A stretch of DNA of 64,000 nt from Termitomyces sp. T153 (GCA_018296165.2 JACKQL020000076.1:174993-238992), one strand, 5' to 3'. Numbered from the stretch's first letter, positions 37,034-47,199 are shown. Numbers and translations are program-made. The notes: generated by a model from the letters alone, not told the origin.

Positions 37034-39664
37034 GTGGCAGTAATGTTAGGGGAGAAGGAGAATGGTGAAGTAATGGTGACTGGATACACTATAAATCATA
37101 GTGGATTCAAGAACCTGGAGTTGAGAGATGTGTATCTGCAGGCCTTTGCTACAGAGGGAGATATGAGAGGCAGAGATGAGAAGACATTAGCAGCCTATCT
37201 AAATAGGCAGCTGTGTCAGATACCAGAGGAGTTAGAAGAGGTCTTAGTACAGCAGGAAAGCCTAGGGCTAGAAGCAGGTGTGGGGGAAACTGCACAAGTA
37301 TTCTCTAAGAAATACAAACCTGTTGCTAGAAAGGTGAAACCTGTACTAGGAACCTCTCCTGAGGAGTTTAGAATTGAAAGGTGTATCACTGGAGATCCAC
37401 TAGCAGACATGCCACAGTTGGACCCAAACCCATCTAAGTTCAAACCCACAGGGAGGTACACTGCTGAGTGCAAGGAAATCATTGACCAAGTACATGGTGA
37501 TGGTTTCTTATGGCCAGAGGAGATGAAGGCAGTACATCATCTAATGATGCTGCAGAATGAGGCTTTTGCATGGGATGATTCTCAAAGAGGTAGGCTCAAG
37601 GAGGAATTCTTCCCTCCTATAGTAATGCCAGTAATTCCTCACACCCCCTGGGTATTGAAGAACATTCCCATTGCTCCTGGACTCAGAGATAAAATCTGCC
37701 AGATGATAAAGCAGAAAATTGAGGCAGGAGTATATGAGCCATCCAACTCTTCATACAGATCCCAGTGGTTCACAGTATTGAAGAAGGATGGTGAGAGTTT
37801 GAGGATAGTTCACAGCTTGGAACCTTTAAACAAAGTAACCATAGCACATTCTGGGTTGCCACCAGCAACTGAAGAGTTGGCTAGTCATTTTGCTGGCAGA
37901 GCTTGTGGAGGAATCTTTGACTTGTATGTGGGATATGATGAGAGAGTGTTGGATGTGAAGTCTAGGGACTATACCACCTTCCAGACACCCTTCGGTGCTC
38001 TAAGGTTGGTAACTCTGCCAATGGGCTGGACAAATTCAGTACCAATCTTTCATGATGACATTACCTTTATCTTGAAAGATGAGATACCTCATGTAACTTG
38101 GCCATACATTGATGATGTGCCAATCAGAGGTCCACCTCACAGGTATGAATTGCCAGATGGAGGCTATGAGGTTATCCCAGAAAACCCAGGCATTAGGAGA
38201 TTTGTATGGGAACATCTGCAAAATGTGAACAGAGTGTTACAAAGAATCAAATATGCTGGAGGGACTTTCTCTGGGAAGAAGTCAGTAGTCTGTGCAGATG
38301 AGATTGTAGTGGTTGGACACAGGTGTTCCTATGAGGGACAGAAACCTGAGACCAAGCGGTTGGCCATTGTTATGGGGTGGGGTGATTGCCAGGACAAGTC
38401 AGATGTCAGAGCTTTCCTAGGTACTTGTGGAACCTTTAGGATGTTCATCAAAGACTATGCTAGAGTGGCTGCACCCATCAACAAATTGACTCAAAACCAC
38501 ACACCATTTGTTTGGGGTGAGGAACAGCAGTCAGCAATGGCTCAGTTGAAGAAATTGCTAGCTGAAAGTGCACCTCTAAAGCCACTTGACTATGAGTCAG
38601 GGGGGGCAGTGGTCCTATCAGTTGACACTTCTTGGATGGCAGTGGGCTTTGGAATATTCCAGGAAGCTCCAGACAATCCTCAGCAACGCACTTGTGCTAA
38701 GCTAGGGTCCATCACCTTGAATGAGAGAGAGGCAAGATTCTCACAACCTAAGAGAGAACTCTATGGTTTAATGAGAGCTTTGCAAGCTAATAAGTATTGG
38801 CTAGTTGGTTGTAGGAAGCTTGTAGTGGAGACAAATGCCAAGTATTTGAAGGGAATGCTAAGCAATTCTGGAGTAGGACCTAATGCCACCATCATGAGAT
38901 GGATTGAGGATGTACTACTCTATCATTTTACTTTGAGGCATGTGCCAGGAAAGACCTTTAGTGTGGATGGCCTGTCTAGGAGGCTCAAGCAGCCAGGAGA
39001 TGAGGAGTACCCACCTGTCAATCCAGAGTTGATGGACAATCCAAAGACTATGCACTTTGAATATCCAGCTAAAACCAACAAGGAACCAGGATGGGAGGAT
39101 TGGGAACCCTTAGCACTTGAAGAGTTTGCAGATCAAATTGACACTAGAGGTGGCTATCTACATGCAGTAGCCACTGAAGTATCAGACCTTGAACAGGAAC
39201 TTGATAGAGCAAGGTCTCAAGAGGTGGAACTTAGGAAGGCAGTTCTAAGTCAGCAGCAGACATCTAGAATAGATCCTGTTGCAGTACTATCTCTCTCTCA
39301 GCCTCTGTTACCCACAGAAGGTACTGAGGAGGAAAAGGAAGCAGACTTACAAGCCTACTTAGAACATAGGAAGGGTGGTGAGACTGAACAGTGGGATGAC
39401 TTGCTACCAACTGTACAAAGCTGGCTACAAGACCCAAGCAAAGAACCTGAAGGTTTGAAGGGTTGGGACCCAGACAAGTTCAAGAGGTTTGCAAGACAGT
39501 TCTTCTTTGATCAAAAGGGGAGACTGTACAAACGCAATCATGAGGCTAGGCATAAGCTAGTAGTCAATATTGATAAGCGAATGTTCATGCTTAAATCAGC
39601 CCATGATGCCTTAGGGCATAGAGGGACTTATGCAACCAAAATGTTAATACAAGAACAATTTTAG
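37034..39664 (+). CDS. pol: reverse transcriptase-RNase H
   Basis: 876 codons from the ATG at 37034, with the frame open upstream into the protease stop region. RT fingers/palm: WFTVLKKDGESLRIVHSLEP, FDLYVGYDERVLDV, TTFQTPFGALRLVTLPMGWT, and the catalytic YIDD at residues about 358-361. The thumb and connection DVRAFLGTCGTFRMFIKDYA follow, then an RNase H domain starting VVLSVDTSWMAVGFGIFQ and continuing through ETNAKYLKGML and FTLRHVPGKTFSVDGLSRR. After a linker the integrase zinc-finger His residues HDALGHRGTYATK occur before the frame ends at TAG (39662-39664). The stop separates the HH half from the CC half of the integrase finger, so an intact integrase needs read-through. Confidence 0.93.
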   Translation: MAVMLGEKENGEVMVTGYTINHSGFKNLELRDVYLQAFATEGDMRGRDEKTLAAYLNRQLCQIPEELEEVLVQQESLGLEAGVGETAQVFSKKYKPVARKVKPVLGTSPEEFRIERCITGDPLADMPQLDPNPSKFKPTGRYTAECKEIIDQVHGDGFLWPEEMKAVHHLMMLQNEAFAWDDSQRGRLKEEFFPPIVMPVIPHTPWVLKNIPIAPGLRDKICQMIKQKIEAGVYEPSNSSYRSQWFTVLKKDGESLRIVHSLEPLNKVTIAHSGLPPATEELASHFAGRACGGIFDLYVGYDERVLDVKSRDYTTFQTPFGALRLVTLPMGWTNSVPIFHDDITFILKDEIPHVTWPYIDDVPIRGPPHRYELPDGGYEVIPENPGIRRFVWEHLQNVNRVLQRIKYAGGTFSGKKSVVCADEIVVVGHRCSYEGQKPETKRLAIVMGWGDCQDKSDVRAFLGTCGTFRMFIKDYARVAAPINKLTQNHTPFVWGEEQQSAMAQLKKLLAESAPLKPLDYESGGAVVLSVDTSWMAVGFGIFQEAPDNPQQRTCAKLGSITLNEREARFSQPKRELYGLMRALQANKYWLVGCRKLVVETNAKYLKGMLSNSGVGPNATIMRWIEDVLLYHFTLRHVPGKTFSVDGLSRRLKQPGDEEYPPVNPELMDNPKTMHFEYPAKTNKEPGWEDWEPLALEEFADQIDTRGGYLHAVATEVSDLEQELDRARSQEVELRKAVLSQQQTSRIDPVAVLSLSQPLLPTEGTEEEKEADLQAYLEHRKGGETEQWDDLLPTVQSWLQDPSKEPEGLKGWDPDKFKRFARQFFFDQKGRLYKRNHEARHKLVVNIDKRMFMLKSAHDALGHRGTYATKMLIQEQF

Positions 39665-40834
39665 TGGCCAGGGATTGATGGAGATGTACAGTGGTATGTT
39701 GGGACTTGTCACAACTGTCAGATACGTCAGAAGACAGTTGTAAACAGAGCTCCCGCAGTAACCTATACACCCTCTATCTTCCAAACAATTCACATTGATA
39801 CCATGCACATGACTCCAGCTTCAAATGGCTGCAAGTATATTGTTCATGGTAGGTGTGCATTGTCTTCATGGATGGAAGGGAGGCCTCTGCGCAAAGAAAA
39901 CCATAAAACAATTGGTCAATGGTTGTTTGAGGATGTGATTTGTCGTTGGGGTTGCATTGCAGAGATCATCACTGATAATGCTGGACAATTCAAAAAGGTC
40001 ACAGCTTGGATAGAGAGTAAATATGGAATCAGAGGCATTGCCATCTCTCCATACAACTCTCAAGCTAATGGCAAAATTGAAAGACCACATTGGGATGTCA
40101 GGCAGGCTTTATTCAAAGCTTGTGAGGATCGCACTAAATGGTTTTGGTTCTTCTTCCATGTAATGTGGAGTGATCGCATTACTATCCGGCAGAGATTTGG
40201 GTGTTCACCATACTTCATGGTCACTGGAGCTCATCCAACTCTACCTTTGGACTTGGTAGAGGCTACCTGGTTAATAGACTTACCAGAAGGGCCCTTATCT
40301 ACAGAAGAGTTAATTGGTTATCGTGCTAGAGCTCTAGCCAAGCACCACCAACATGTAGAAGAGATGAGAGAGAGAGTTGGAAAGGACAAACTCCAATGGG
40401 CCTTGAAGTTTGCAGAAGAGCACAAACACTCTATCAAAGACTTCAATTTCAAACCCTTGGACTTAGTCTTGGTCAAGAATATGATTACAGAAAGTTCACA
40501 CAGTGCTAAAATGCTTCCCCGTTTTCATGGTCCAATGGTAGTAATTGCTAAGACCAAGGGAGGTAATTACATTGTGGCAGAGCTGGATGGGTCGGTTTGG
40601 CAGGCCAGAGTTGCCGCTTTTAGAGTAGTCCCTTATAAAGCTCGAAAACAATTGGAGCTATCCCAGAGCCTAGAGCAATGGGTAGATATCACTCCAGAAA
40701 AGTTAAAAGAGTTAAGGGAGGAACTACAAAGGCCTACCATAAATGCTGCATCAGATTTGTCATTCGGATCTATAAAGCTTCATGAGCCTCTAGACGATGA
40801 CATGATTAAGTCGGACAATAGCCCCGAAAGTTGA
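39665..40834 (+). CDS. integrase (downstream of in-frame TAG)
   Basis: Same frame as RT; begins immediately after the TAG with WPGIDGDVQWYVGTCHNC, giving the CxxC half of the HHCC finger. Catalytic core: HIDTMHM (first Asp), IITDNAGQF (second Asp), SPYNSQANGKIERPH (Glu), the D,D-35-E arrangement. A C-terminal SH3-like part includes FKPLDLVLVKN and GGNYIVAELDGS. The first ATG after the stop is at 39803 (MHMTPASNG), which would lose the zinc finger. The TAG occupies the aromatic position that normally precedes WPG in this family, so either it is a recent nonsense change or stop read-through is used. Confidence 0.88.
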   Translation, partial: WPGIDGDVQWYVGTCHNCQIRQKTVVNRAPAVTYTPSIFQTIHIDTMHMTPASNGCKYIVHGRCALSSWMEGRPLRKENHKTIGQWLFEDVICRWGCIAEIITDNAGQFKKVTAWIESKYGIRGIAISPYNSQANGKIERPHWDVRQALFKACEDRTKWFWFFFHVMWSDRITIRQRFGCSPYFMVTGAHPTLPLDLVEATWLIDLPEGPLSTEELIGYRARALAKHHQHVEEMRERVGKDKLQWALKFAEEHKHSIKDFNFKPLDLVLVKNMITESSHSAKMLPRFHGPMVVIAKTKGGNYIVAELDGSVWQARVAAFRVVPYKARKQLELSQSLEQWVDITPEKLKELREELQRPTINAASDLSFGSIKLHEPLDDDMIKSDNSPES

Positions 40835-41015
40835 CAAAAAAGTTTAAACTTTGCTTAAAAATCAAAAATAAGTTAAAGAGACTTAGGATCACACGTTTCG
40901 GGGTTAATGGCATTATATTTGGGGTTGCGGAATAAGGAATGTAAAGGGAATTTTAGTATGAGAAGGGGGGTTTGAATTACAACAATGCTACGTAAGGCAA
41001 AGGCAGAACGTATGT
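40835..41015. other. spacer between integrase and antisense gene
   Basis: About 180 bases between the two convergent stop codons, AT-rich with TTTAAACTTTGCTTAAAAATC; may hold terminators for both strands. Confidence 0.4.
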
Positions 41016-42324
41016 CTACAATACGGGAGTCGACGGAAGTTCCACGGGATTTTGGGGCTCGGCCGCCGAAGGGTTGGCAGGTTCGACATCAGAGTCTTCG
41101 GGGACTGACTAAGAGACGAGGTTAATAATGAAAGAAGGTGGACAAGAGAACGAATATACCTCGAATGAAACGTTGAGTGCGGTAAGGAGTGAGCCGGCAA
41201 GATCGACGTCGACGGGGGATAGGGCTTTGTCCAGATGGGAAAGACGGGCCACAATAAGCTTATATGTCTGAAGGGTCGTATCCAGAAGGTGGAGCTGCTG
41301 TTCCGCAGCGAGCTCCACCGCATCGCGTTGCTTCTTGAGGTCCTCGAGGGGAGCCGAATTGTGGCCATCAATGACGGGATGGGCCTCGAGAAGGGCGTCG
41401 ACCTGGCCCAGGAGATAAAGAGCGGTCTTGCTGCCCGGCTTATAATTAGCTAAGGCGGCGGGCGAGATAAGAAGTGTGGGAGAAAAAGGAAGAGGGAGAA
41501 GACGAACCAACAGAGGGGGTAATCTTGACCTTCTTCGGTTTTGGCTTGCCATCGAGTTCGGACTGAGGAGAAGAAAGGAACAAATTGAGGGTGTCGAAAC
41601 GATGAGCGAGGAGGTCGAGACGAGAAGCTAAAAAGCTCACATTAGCTTTTCGCTTTGAGGAATGAGTGGAGGACGGACCCAACATTTCGATGTTGTGGTC
41701 CTCACGCTCGCGGCGTTGTTTCTGAATAACGAGAAGGAATAAGAGAAAAAGATTGATAGAGGAAAGGACAAGCTCACCGCAGCTGCCTCGCGTTGGCGCT
41801 GGAGTTCTCGACGATTGTCTTCAGTTTTGATGATGGCGTCGGCAAAAATGAAGAATGAGTTGACGGCAGCAGAATCGGCAGCGGCGTTGCGATCGAGGAC
41901 GTCTAAAGTGGTGGAAAGAGCGTCGTAGAGACCCTTTTGGTTGGCCAGAAGAGGGAAGTCAGCCTGGTCTGCGAAATTCTGGAAGAGGAAATTGAGAAGC
42001 AAAAAGAAGAAAAAGGAAAAAGCATACCCAGCCAATAGAACCGAGGTACCTGGCACGGTCAGCAGGGGTACTAGAGAAAGCTGCCGCTGTGTTACACAAG
42101 CCAATTACGGCCTGTGCAAACAAAGGGCGCTGAAGGACAGCGAGGATGACTTGATGAGCGTCTCGCTTGACGGCGTGCTGGAGCATTCCATAGAAATCGG
42201 GAGGTGAAGGCGTATGACGACGAACAGGAGTTGGGCGAGGTGACGTGGTAATCACCACTTGGGGACGGCCAACCTTGGGAGGAGGCATTTTGCGAGGGGC
42301 GGTCGGGACAGTCTTTGGGGACAT
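41016..42324 (-). CDS. antisense five-exon gene inside the LTR element, unknown function
   Basis: Read on the minus strand from ATG 42324 to TAG 41016. Exons 42324-42028, 41978-41778, 41721-41508, 41449-41160, 41108-41016; introns of 49, 56, 58 and 51 bases, all GT...AG. Total 1,095 bases, exactly 364 codons plus stop, phases consistent. Protein: a Pro/Lys/Arg-rich N-terminus (MSPKTVPTAPRKMPPPK), then mainly helical sequence (MLQHAVKRDAHQVILAVLQ, QAVIGLCNTAAAFSS, LYDALSTTLDVLDRNAAADS, ELQRQREAAAKQRRERED), a lysine-rich, NLS-like KPKPKKVK, a coiled-coil-like exon 4 (DLKKQRDAVELAAEQQLHLL) and an acidic Pro-rich tail. No known domain recognised. CpG-rich, unlike the element's sense frames. It sits where env-like or extra frames occur in other LTR elements, but reversed and intron-bearing, so it cannot survive as spliced RNA in the sense genome and must be inherited via the unspliced opposite strand. 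Confidence 0.75.
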
Positions 42325-42355
42325 CAGTTGGATAGAACAAAGGGGGCAGTAAGGT

Positions 42356-42362
42356 CTTTATA
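42356..42362 (-). promoter_or_regulatory. TATA-like box of antisense gene
   Basis: TATAAAG on the minus strand, 32-38 bases before the ATG at 42324, implying a very short leader. Confidence 0.45.
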
Positions 42363-42531
42363 AGACACCTTGCGGCGGGAGTGATCGAACAGGAAAATGA
42401 GACGAAAATTTATTTTCTGACTTTTTCTATGGAGAGAAAGGAAAATAAATCTTCGGATCGAAAAAGGGGAGCAGGGACAGACGTAGGCTTACCAAGGATG
42501 ACGGATTGACTGAGGGCAGTCATCTGAAAGT

Positions 42532-42541
42532 GCGGGGGAGG
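42532..42541 (+). promoter_or_regulatory. polypurine tract
   Basis: GCGGGGGAGG abuts the first base of the 3' LTR, the expected plus-strand primer site. Confidence 0.6.
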
Positions 42542-43382
42542 TGATACGCCGGCCTCAAAACTGAGGACCGACAAAAGTACTTAGAAACAGAAACAAGGAA
42601 TGTTTTCTATACCAGACGGCTGAAAACTGTAAGCCGAACGTCGAAAACTGTAGACGCGAGAGCATACCTTGAAAACCAATGAGTACTACCACCTCCGTAA
42701 ACACGAAAAAGATGACTAGCCCAAAGCAAATACGTCAGACTAACAATGTGCCGAGTCTGTGGCAGTGCTCGGGCCGAGATGCTCGGATCATAATCCGAGA
42801 ACAGTCATCAAAGCCGACGAAACGCTGCAATAAACTGCGAAACAATTCCAGACGATTAAAAACCTACCGTAACGCGTGAATTCTAAATTCCTGTGCTACG
42901 CTATCGAGTTCTGAAAGACGACCATAAAACGGTTAGAAGAGAAGGGGCGGAAAGAAAGGATAAAATAAAAATCACGGATGGACGGAATGACACAGGAGAG
43001 ATGACACGGAGACCGATTATCGCAGCACAAAACCACGCGGAACGCACTGGTCCGTGCACGAATAGCGAAGTATAAAAGGAACGGGAAAATAGGGAGAAAG
43101 GCAAGCAGACTACGTACCACGGCTCGGAATTCCCCAGGGAGCGGAATTCTTAGGCTTAAGAGTTATTAGTGGCTTCGGGACCAGTAAATATACTATTGAG
43201 CCCATTCCTTAGTGCGAGACCGTCTCAACCTTGGAATAAAATCATTAAGAATATTAAAATACTTTTCTATTGAAAGTCTACTTGAGTTGGCGTGTAACTA
43301 AAAGCCTCCCAAACAAACTGTGAATAGAAAGTTTGATAAGTTGATCACATCATTGACGGCATCAAACTTACATTTCGCATCA
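42542..43382 (+). repeat. 3' LTR, 841 bp
   Basis: Near-identical to the 5' LTR (three differences seen). Ends GCATCA and is followed by ATAT, the putative target duplication. Confidence 0.95.
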
Positions 43383-43927
43383 ATATGTTGGGTAATCGCG
43401 TTCACTCGGATTTCCTCATCTCTGTGCCATTCAGTCGAAGTCCCTTACAAAGACGATATCCAAGTTTTGCTACCGACCATCACAACTGCTGAACAGGAAT
43501 TTGCTGCATTCTCATGATCGACTACAATACGGTTAAATCGGTCGGGATAACGATACTTATTGTCTGATTGGAAATGCGGTCCCCGAATGATGTCCAGTTC
43601 GGCTTGCCGGATTTGGGGAGATGGCGCCCAGTCTATAGCACTACGTCAACCCCTTCAAATTGACGCCTACATGTCAAGGACTGATCTAAGATCTAACGGT
43701 TAATTTTGTTAAAGCTAATCCCCACGATCCTTTCGATAGAAGTTATCTTATCACCATAGATTGGAAGTTGGACGACAATGTGATTTCGCTGATAGAATAT
43801 TCTATTATTTCCGTATTTGCATTCCAGTTGTCGCGCGCCAAGCTCCGTTGTTACGGCCTCATGACTGAACAACGATATATCAGGAAAGGAGAAAGCTCAA
43901 ACACTCCCACGTAATCGAGGCCCATGG
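43383..43927. other. intergenic
   Basis: Right flank of the LTR element and upstream region of the formamidase gene; no other feature seen. Confidence 0.45.
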
Positions 43928-43934
43928 TATATAA
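43928..43934 (+). promoter_or_regulatory. TATA box of the formamidase gene
   Basis: TATATAA lies 54-60 bases before the ATG at 43988. Confidence 0.45.
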
Positions 43935-43987
43935 CAGCGCTTGGGTGGGTATTATCTCACTGTACAACGAACTCTTGAGTAATCATC

Positions 43988-46147
43988 ATGGCTCAGACTG
44001 TTGCGAACTCTAAAGCGTATCCTACTTTGATTGAGGTATGTTGGAAGTGATAGATATTGATATTAGGAGTAATGCGCGATAAACCTTGGTCAGGTTGATC
44101 CCTTTGTGTAAGTTGTGTCTCTCGACCAAAAGCTTTACCTAACTTATAGGGCAAATCCAAGTATCGCAGAGAACCAAAAGGTACGGCGACCTTTGGCTCG
44201 TTATTTCATATTCGAACACTATTATCTAGGGTCTCCATAATCGTTGGCAGTATGTCGACTGTGTAGCATGCTTTTGATACCTTTCAAAGTTGACGCGTCC
44301 ATGTGAAGCCCAGATATTCCTGCTTACGTGACGGTAAATCCCGGTGAGGTGAAAGTGTTCCCTCGTTCAAGACATGATCTCCGTGAACTTGACTCCCTGT
44401 TGACGCAACCCTAGATCTTCAAGGTTCAATGCGTCGGTGAGCGACACCTCAAACACATCCTTTTGACTAGCAGTTGAGTGCTATCGTTCCCTCGCAGACT
44501 GGACGGGAGGTCAAATTGGTAACAATGACTGTGTGTCTTTCTTGACACTTTCTTTCGACTTGATTGATTCATGATACCCGGATTCGCAGATGCTGATGAC
44601 GTCCGGGACGTCGACCTGCATAAAGTACATAACCTCTCCGGTCCAATTGGAGTAGAGGGTGCTGAGCCAGGAGACTGCCTTGTCGTCGAAATTCTTGACG
44701 GTGAGTGTCGCTCGGACACCAACAGGAACCCAATAGACTGATTTGAACTAGTCAACTATTTTGAGAAGATGCCATGGGGATTCACTGGTATTTTTGAGCT
44801 TGAGAATGGTGGCGGTCTCTTTGGTAAGCCTCCATTCCATACTTGTCATCTCCGTGCAAAATTGCAACCAATGCATAGCCACGGAATTCAATAGTCACGC
44901 TGCCAAAGCCATCTGGGATATGGAAGGTATCTATGCCACTTCGAGGCACATCCCTGGCGTACGCTTCGCCGGGATCACTCATCCCGGCATCATCGGCACT
45001 GCGCCCTCCGCTGAGCTGCTCGCGAAATGGAATGAACGTGAAACCGGCCTAATCGCGCAGCATGCTGACTCCGTTCCCCCTGTCGCGTATGCCCCCGATC
45101 CTCAGGGCGCATACATTGGCCAAGATCTTCCTGAGGAGTTGAGAGCCCAGATTGCGAGCGAGGGTGCAAGGACTATTCCCGGGCGTGAGCATGGTGGTAA
45201 TTGTGATGTACGCCTCCGCGTCCTGGTTGTGGGTAGTAATCGCTCAAAGCCTATAGATTAAAAATCTTTCAAAGTATGCTCAGCTTCGTGGATATAAAGC
45301 TTGCTTGCTTTCTTAATCGTCAACCAGGGGTTCGAGGGTATACCTACCAGTCTTTGTCCCCGGAGCCAACTTTTCGGTCGGAGATTTGCACTTTGCTCAA
45401 GGTGATGTAAGGTCCATTCCTCGTGCATCGTTGGGACTCATCGCCTGATGCTTCATCTTCCAGGGCGAGATGGCATTTTGCGGAGCTATAGAGATGGCCG
45501 GAATCGTAACGTTGAGGACTAGCATCATCAAGGGCGGTGTTGAAAAGTTTGAGTTGATGAATCCCATATTCTTAGTATAACTCTGACACCTCAACTGGTT
45601 GCCTATCATTAACCTGATCCGCTGCAGCCCTCTCCTGTCGACCCTAAGTACGCCCAACAGGTTGTGTTTGAGGGTATCAGTGTCGACGTCCACGGAGATG
45701 GAAAGCAGTACAACATGGATGCGACGGTTGCATATAAACAGGCTGCACTGAACGCTATTACCTACCTTGGCAAGGTTAGCCAATCACCGTGATCTCGCTG
45801 AGAGAGGAATACTGACAAATCATGTAGATTGGCTACAGTGAGATCCTTTCACACCTTTACAACATTTGGTAGAAGGATAATAACCATCATTGTTTTAGCG
45901 CGTGAACAAGCCTATCTGCTCCTTTCCGCAGCACCCATTGAAAGCCACGTCGGTGCCGTCGTCGACTCACCGAACGCCTGCGTAACACTTGGCATACCCA
46001 CTGCAATATTTGATCGGGTATCGTTCTATTCTTGTGGGTATCAAAGCTGCTAATGATCGCGCCACTCAGGACATTTTGCCTAAACCTGAAGGTTTCACGA
46101 AGCACGATTTTGGCCAGTGCGCTATCAGGAGCGATGGAGTTATCTAG
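43988..46147 (+). CDS. fmdS: formamidase (acetamidase/formamidase family)
   Basis: Hydrolyses formamide to formate and ammonia for nitrogen use. Start MAQTVANSKAYPTLIE at 43988. The coding sequence is broken by about a dozen small introns, yet every exon joins in frame: GLHNRWHPDIPAYVTVNPGE, WTGGQIGNNDYADDVRDVDL, LSGPIGVEGAEPGD, MPWGFTGIFELENGGGLF, AAKAIWDMEGIYATSRHIPG, RFAGITHPGIIGTAPSAELL, GARTIPGREHGGNCD, RGSRVYLPVFVPGANFSVGD, FCGAIEMAGIVTLR, VFEGISVDVHGDGKQYNMD, REQAYLLLSAAPIESHVGAV, VDSPNACVTLGIPTAIFDR, ending at 46147. These are the characteristic blocks of the FmdA/AmdA family. I saw no inactivating lesion, though many introns are very short exon neighbours and precise edges need transcript data. 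Left neighbour is the retrotransposon, about 600 bases away. Confidence 0.9.
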
Positions 46148-46268
46148 ACTCATTCGGGCCGAATGCGGATGTGTTACTGATAACATTGAAGCAAGTTCCT
46201 ATGTACATTAGCTGTGAACCTTTAACACCGAACAAATACTCGAGTCGTGATAGTGATGAGGCGGCAGG

Positions 46269-47199
46269 CTAAGCAAAGGATACCTTCTTACGTGTTCGAG
46301 AACCTTCTGAGACGATGATCAGTTCGCTTTTGCTGGCGGCCTCATTGGATGTTCGTTCGCGTTGTTTCTTGAGCTTGGTCTTTTCCCTCTTATGATGAGC
46401 ACGTTGTGCAGCGATTAGAGCCTTCGTCTCTCTCTGCCATACACATGACGCGTTAACAACGTGTGGGAAGATATAGAGATGGATTTGGTTCGTAGTTCTG
46501 ACCCGTAACACTGACCAATTTCATTTTTGATCCAGATAATTTAGATTTTTGATCAACTCCGTGAGGATGCCCAGCCTAGATGAGATTGAGTGCGTCTGAG
46601 CATCCGTTGTAACTCGAGTTGTCAGAGCCGCGCTCACAACTCACTTGTAGTTGGTGATTCTTTGTGGCTTTGCTGAGCGTTTTCTCTTCCTGAGCTTCCG
46701 CTATGACAGCTGCAAGATCCAAAGCTGCCTAGGTGGTATCCACCATCACCTCGAAAACTACAGTAAAATCTCAAAGAAGAAACATACATCTTGGTTTAAG
46801 AAATGTTTCGGTTGCTTTCCCTTTCCATGTGTGGGAGTTCCGCGCTCCTTGTGTGGGGCTGATGCTTTCTTCACCATCAGAGGGACATGAGAGGCCCTAG
46901 CGAGAGCCTACAGTGATATCAGTAATTAGCGCTTTGGTTCAAAAACCTTCCCATCAAACATGGGTCAAATTTCGCGATCTCCCTTACATAATACAACTTT
47001 TCATCACAATCAGTTTACGGTGATACCTCTTGACCTTGATGAATTCCAAAGCGTTCCGAGTCCCCTTGTGCTCACTTAGGGAACTGGATGAATGGCTCCA
47101 ACACACACTAACAACTATATGATGCGCTGAAACTACATCCTCGCCGTGCTGCCTGGCATTCCTTTTAAGCCTGAGGCCATCGATAACAGTATCGCGCAC
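46269..47199 (-). CDS. basic Lys/Arg-rich protein, probably nuclear (partial model)
   Basis: Several minus-strand exons join in phase: LRLKRNARQHGED, SEHKGTRNALEFIK, ALARASHVPLMVKKASAPHK with KERGTPTHGKGKQPKHFLNQD, AALDLAAVIAEAQEEKTLSK, AGHPHGVDQKSKLSGSKMKL, and the last exon RETKALIAAQRAHHKREKTK followed by KKQRERTSNEAASKSELIIV and a C-terminus SRTRKKVSFA at 46269. Highly basic and helical, suggesting a nucleolar or ribosome-biogenesis role, but I do not recognise the family. The 5' end is uncertain; further exons may lie at 47390-47650, where frames such as ASDSELEGSSVFDCLIRKSN are open. Confidence 0.5.

Larger units (their letters stand above)
33513..43382 (+). mobile_element. Ty3/gypsy-class LTR retrotransposon with antisense passenger gene
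   Basis: A 9,870 bp element bounded by 841 bp direct repeats that begin TGATAC and end GCATCA. Internal order is gag, aspartic protease, RT-RNaseH, integrase, that is Ty3/gypsy order, followed by 1.7 kb before the 3' LTR that carries a spliced gene on the opposite strand. The flanks share ATAT on both sides (33509-33512 and 43383-43386), a likely 4-bp target duplication; a 5-bp duplication is not supported. The LTRs differ at only three sites found, so insertion is recent. Purine-rich tract GCGGGGGAGG (42532-42541) directly precedes the 3' LTR. Not nested in any gene; it lies between the SET and formamidase genes. Confidence 0.95.

Noticed and set aside
39803..40834. Integrase as a separate gene starting at the ATG at 39803
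   Set aside because: The frame is open back to the TAG and the upstream part holds the Cys half of the zinc finger, so the ATG is internal.
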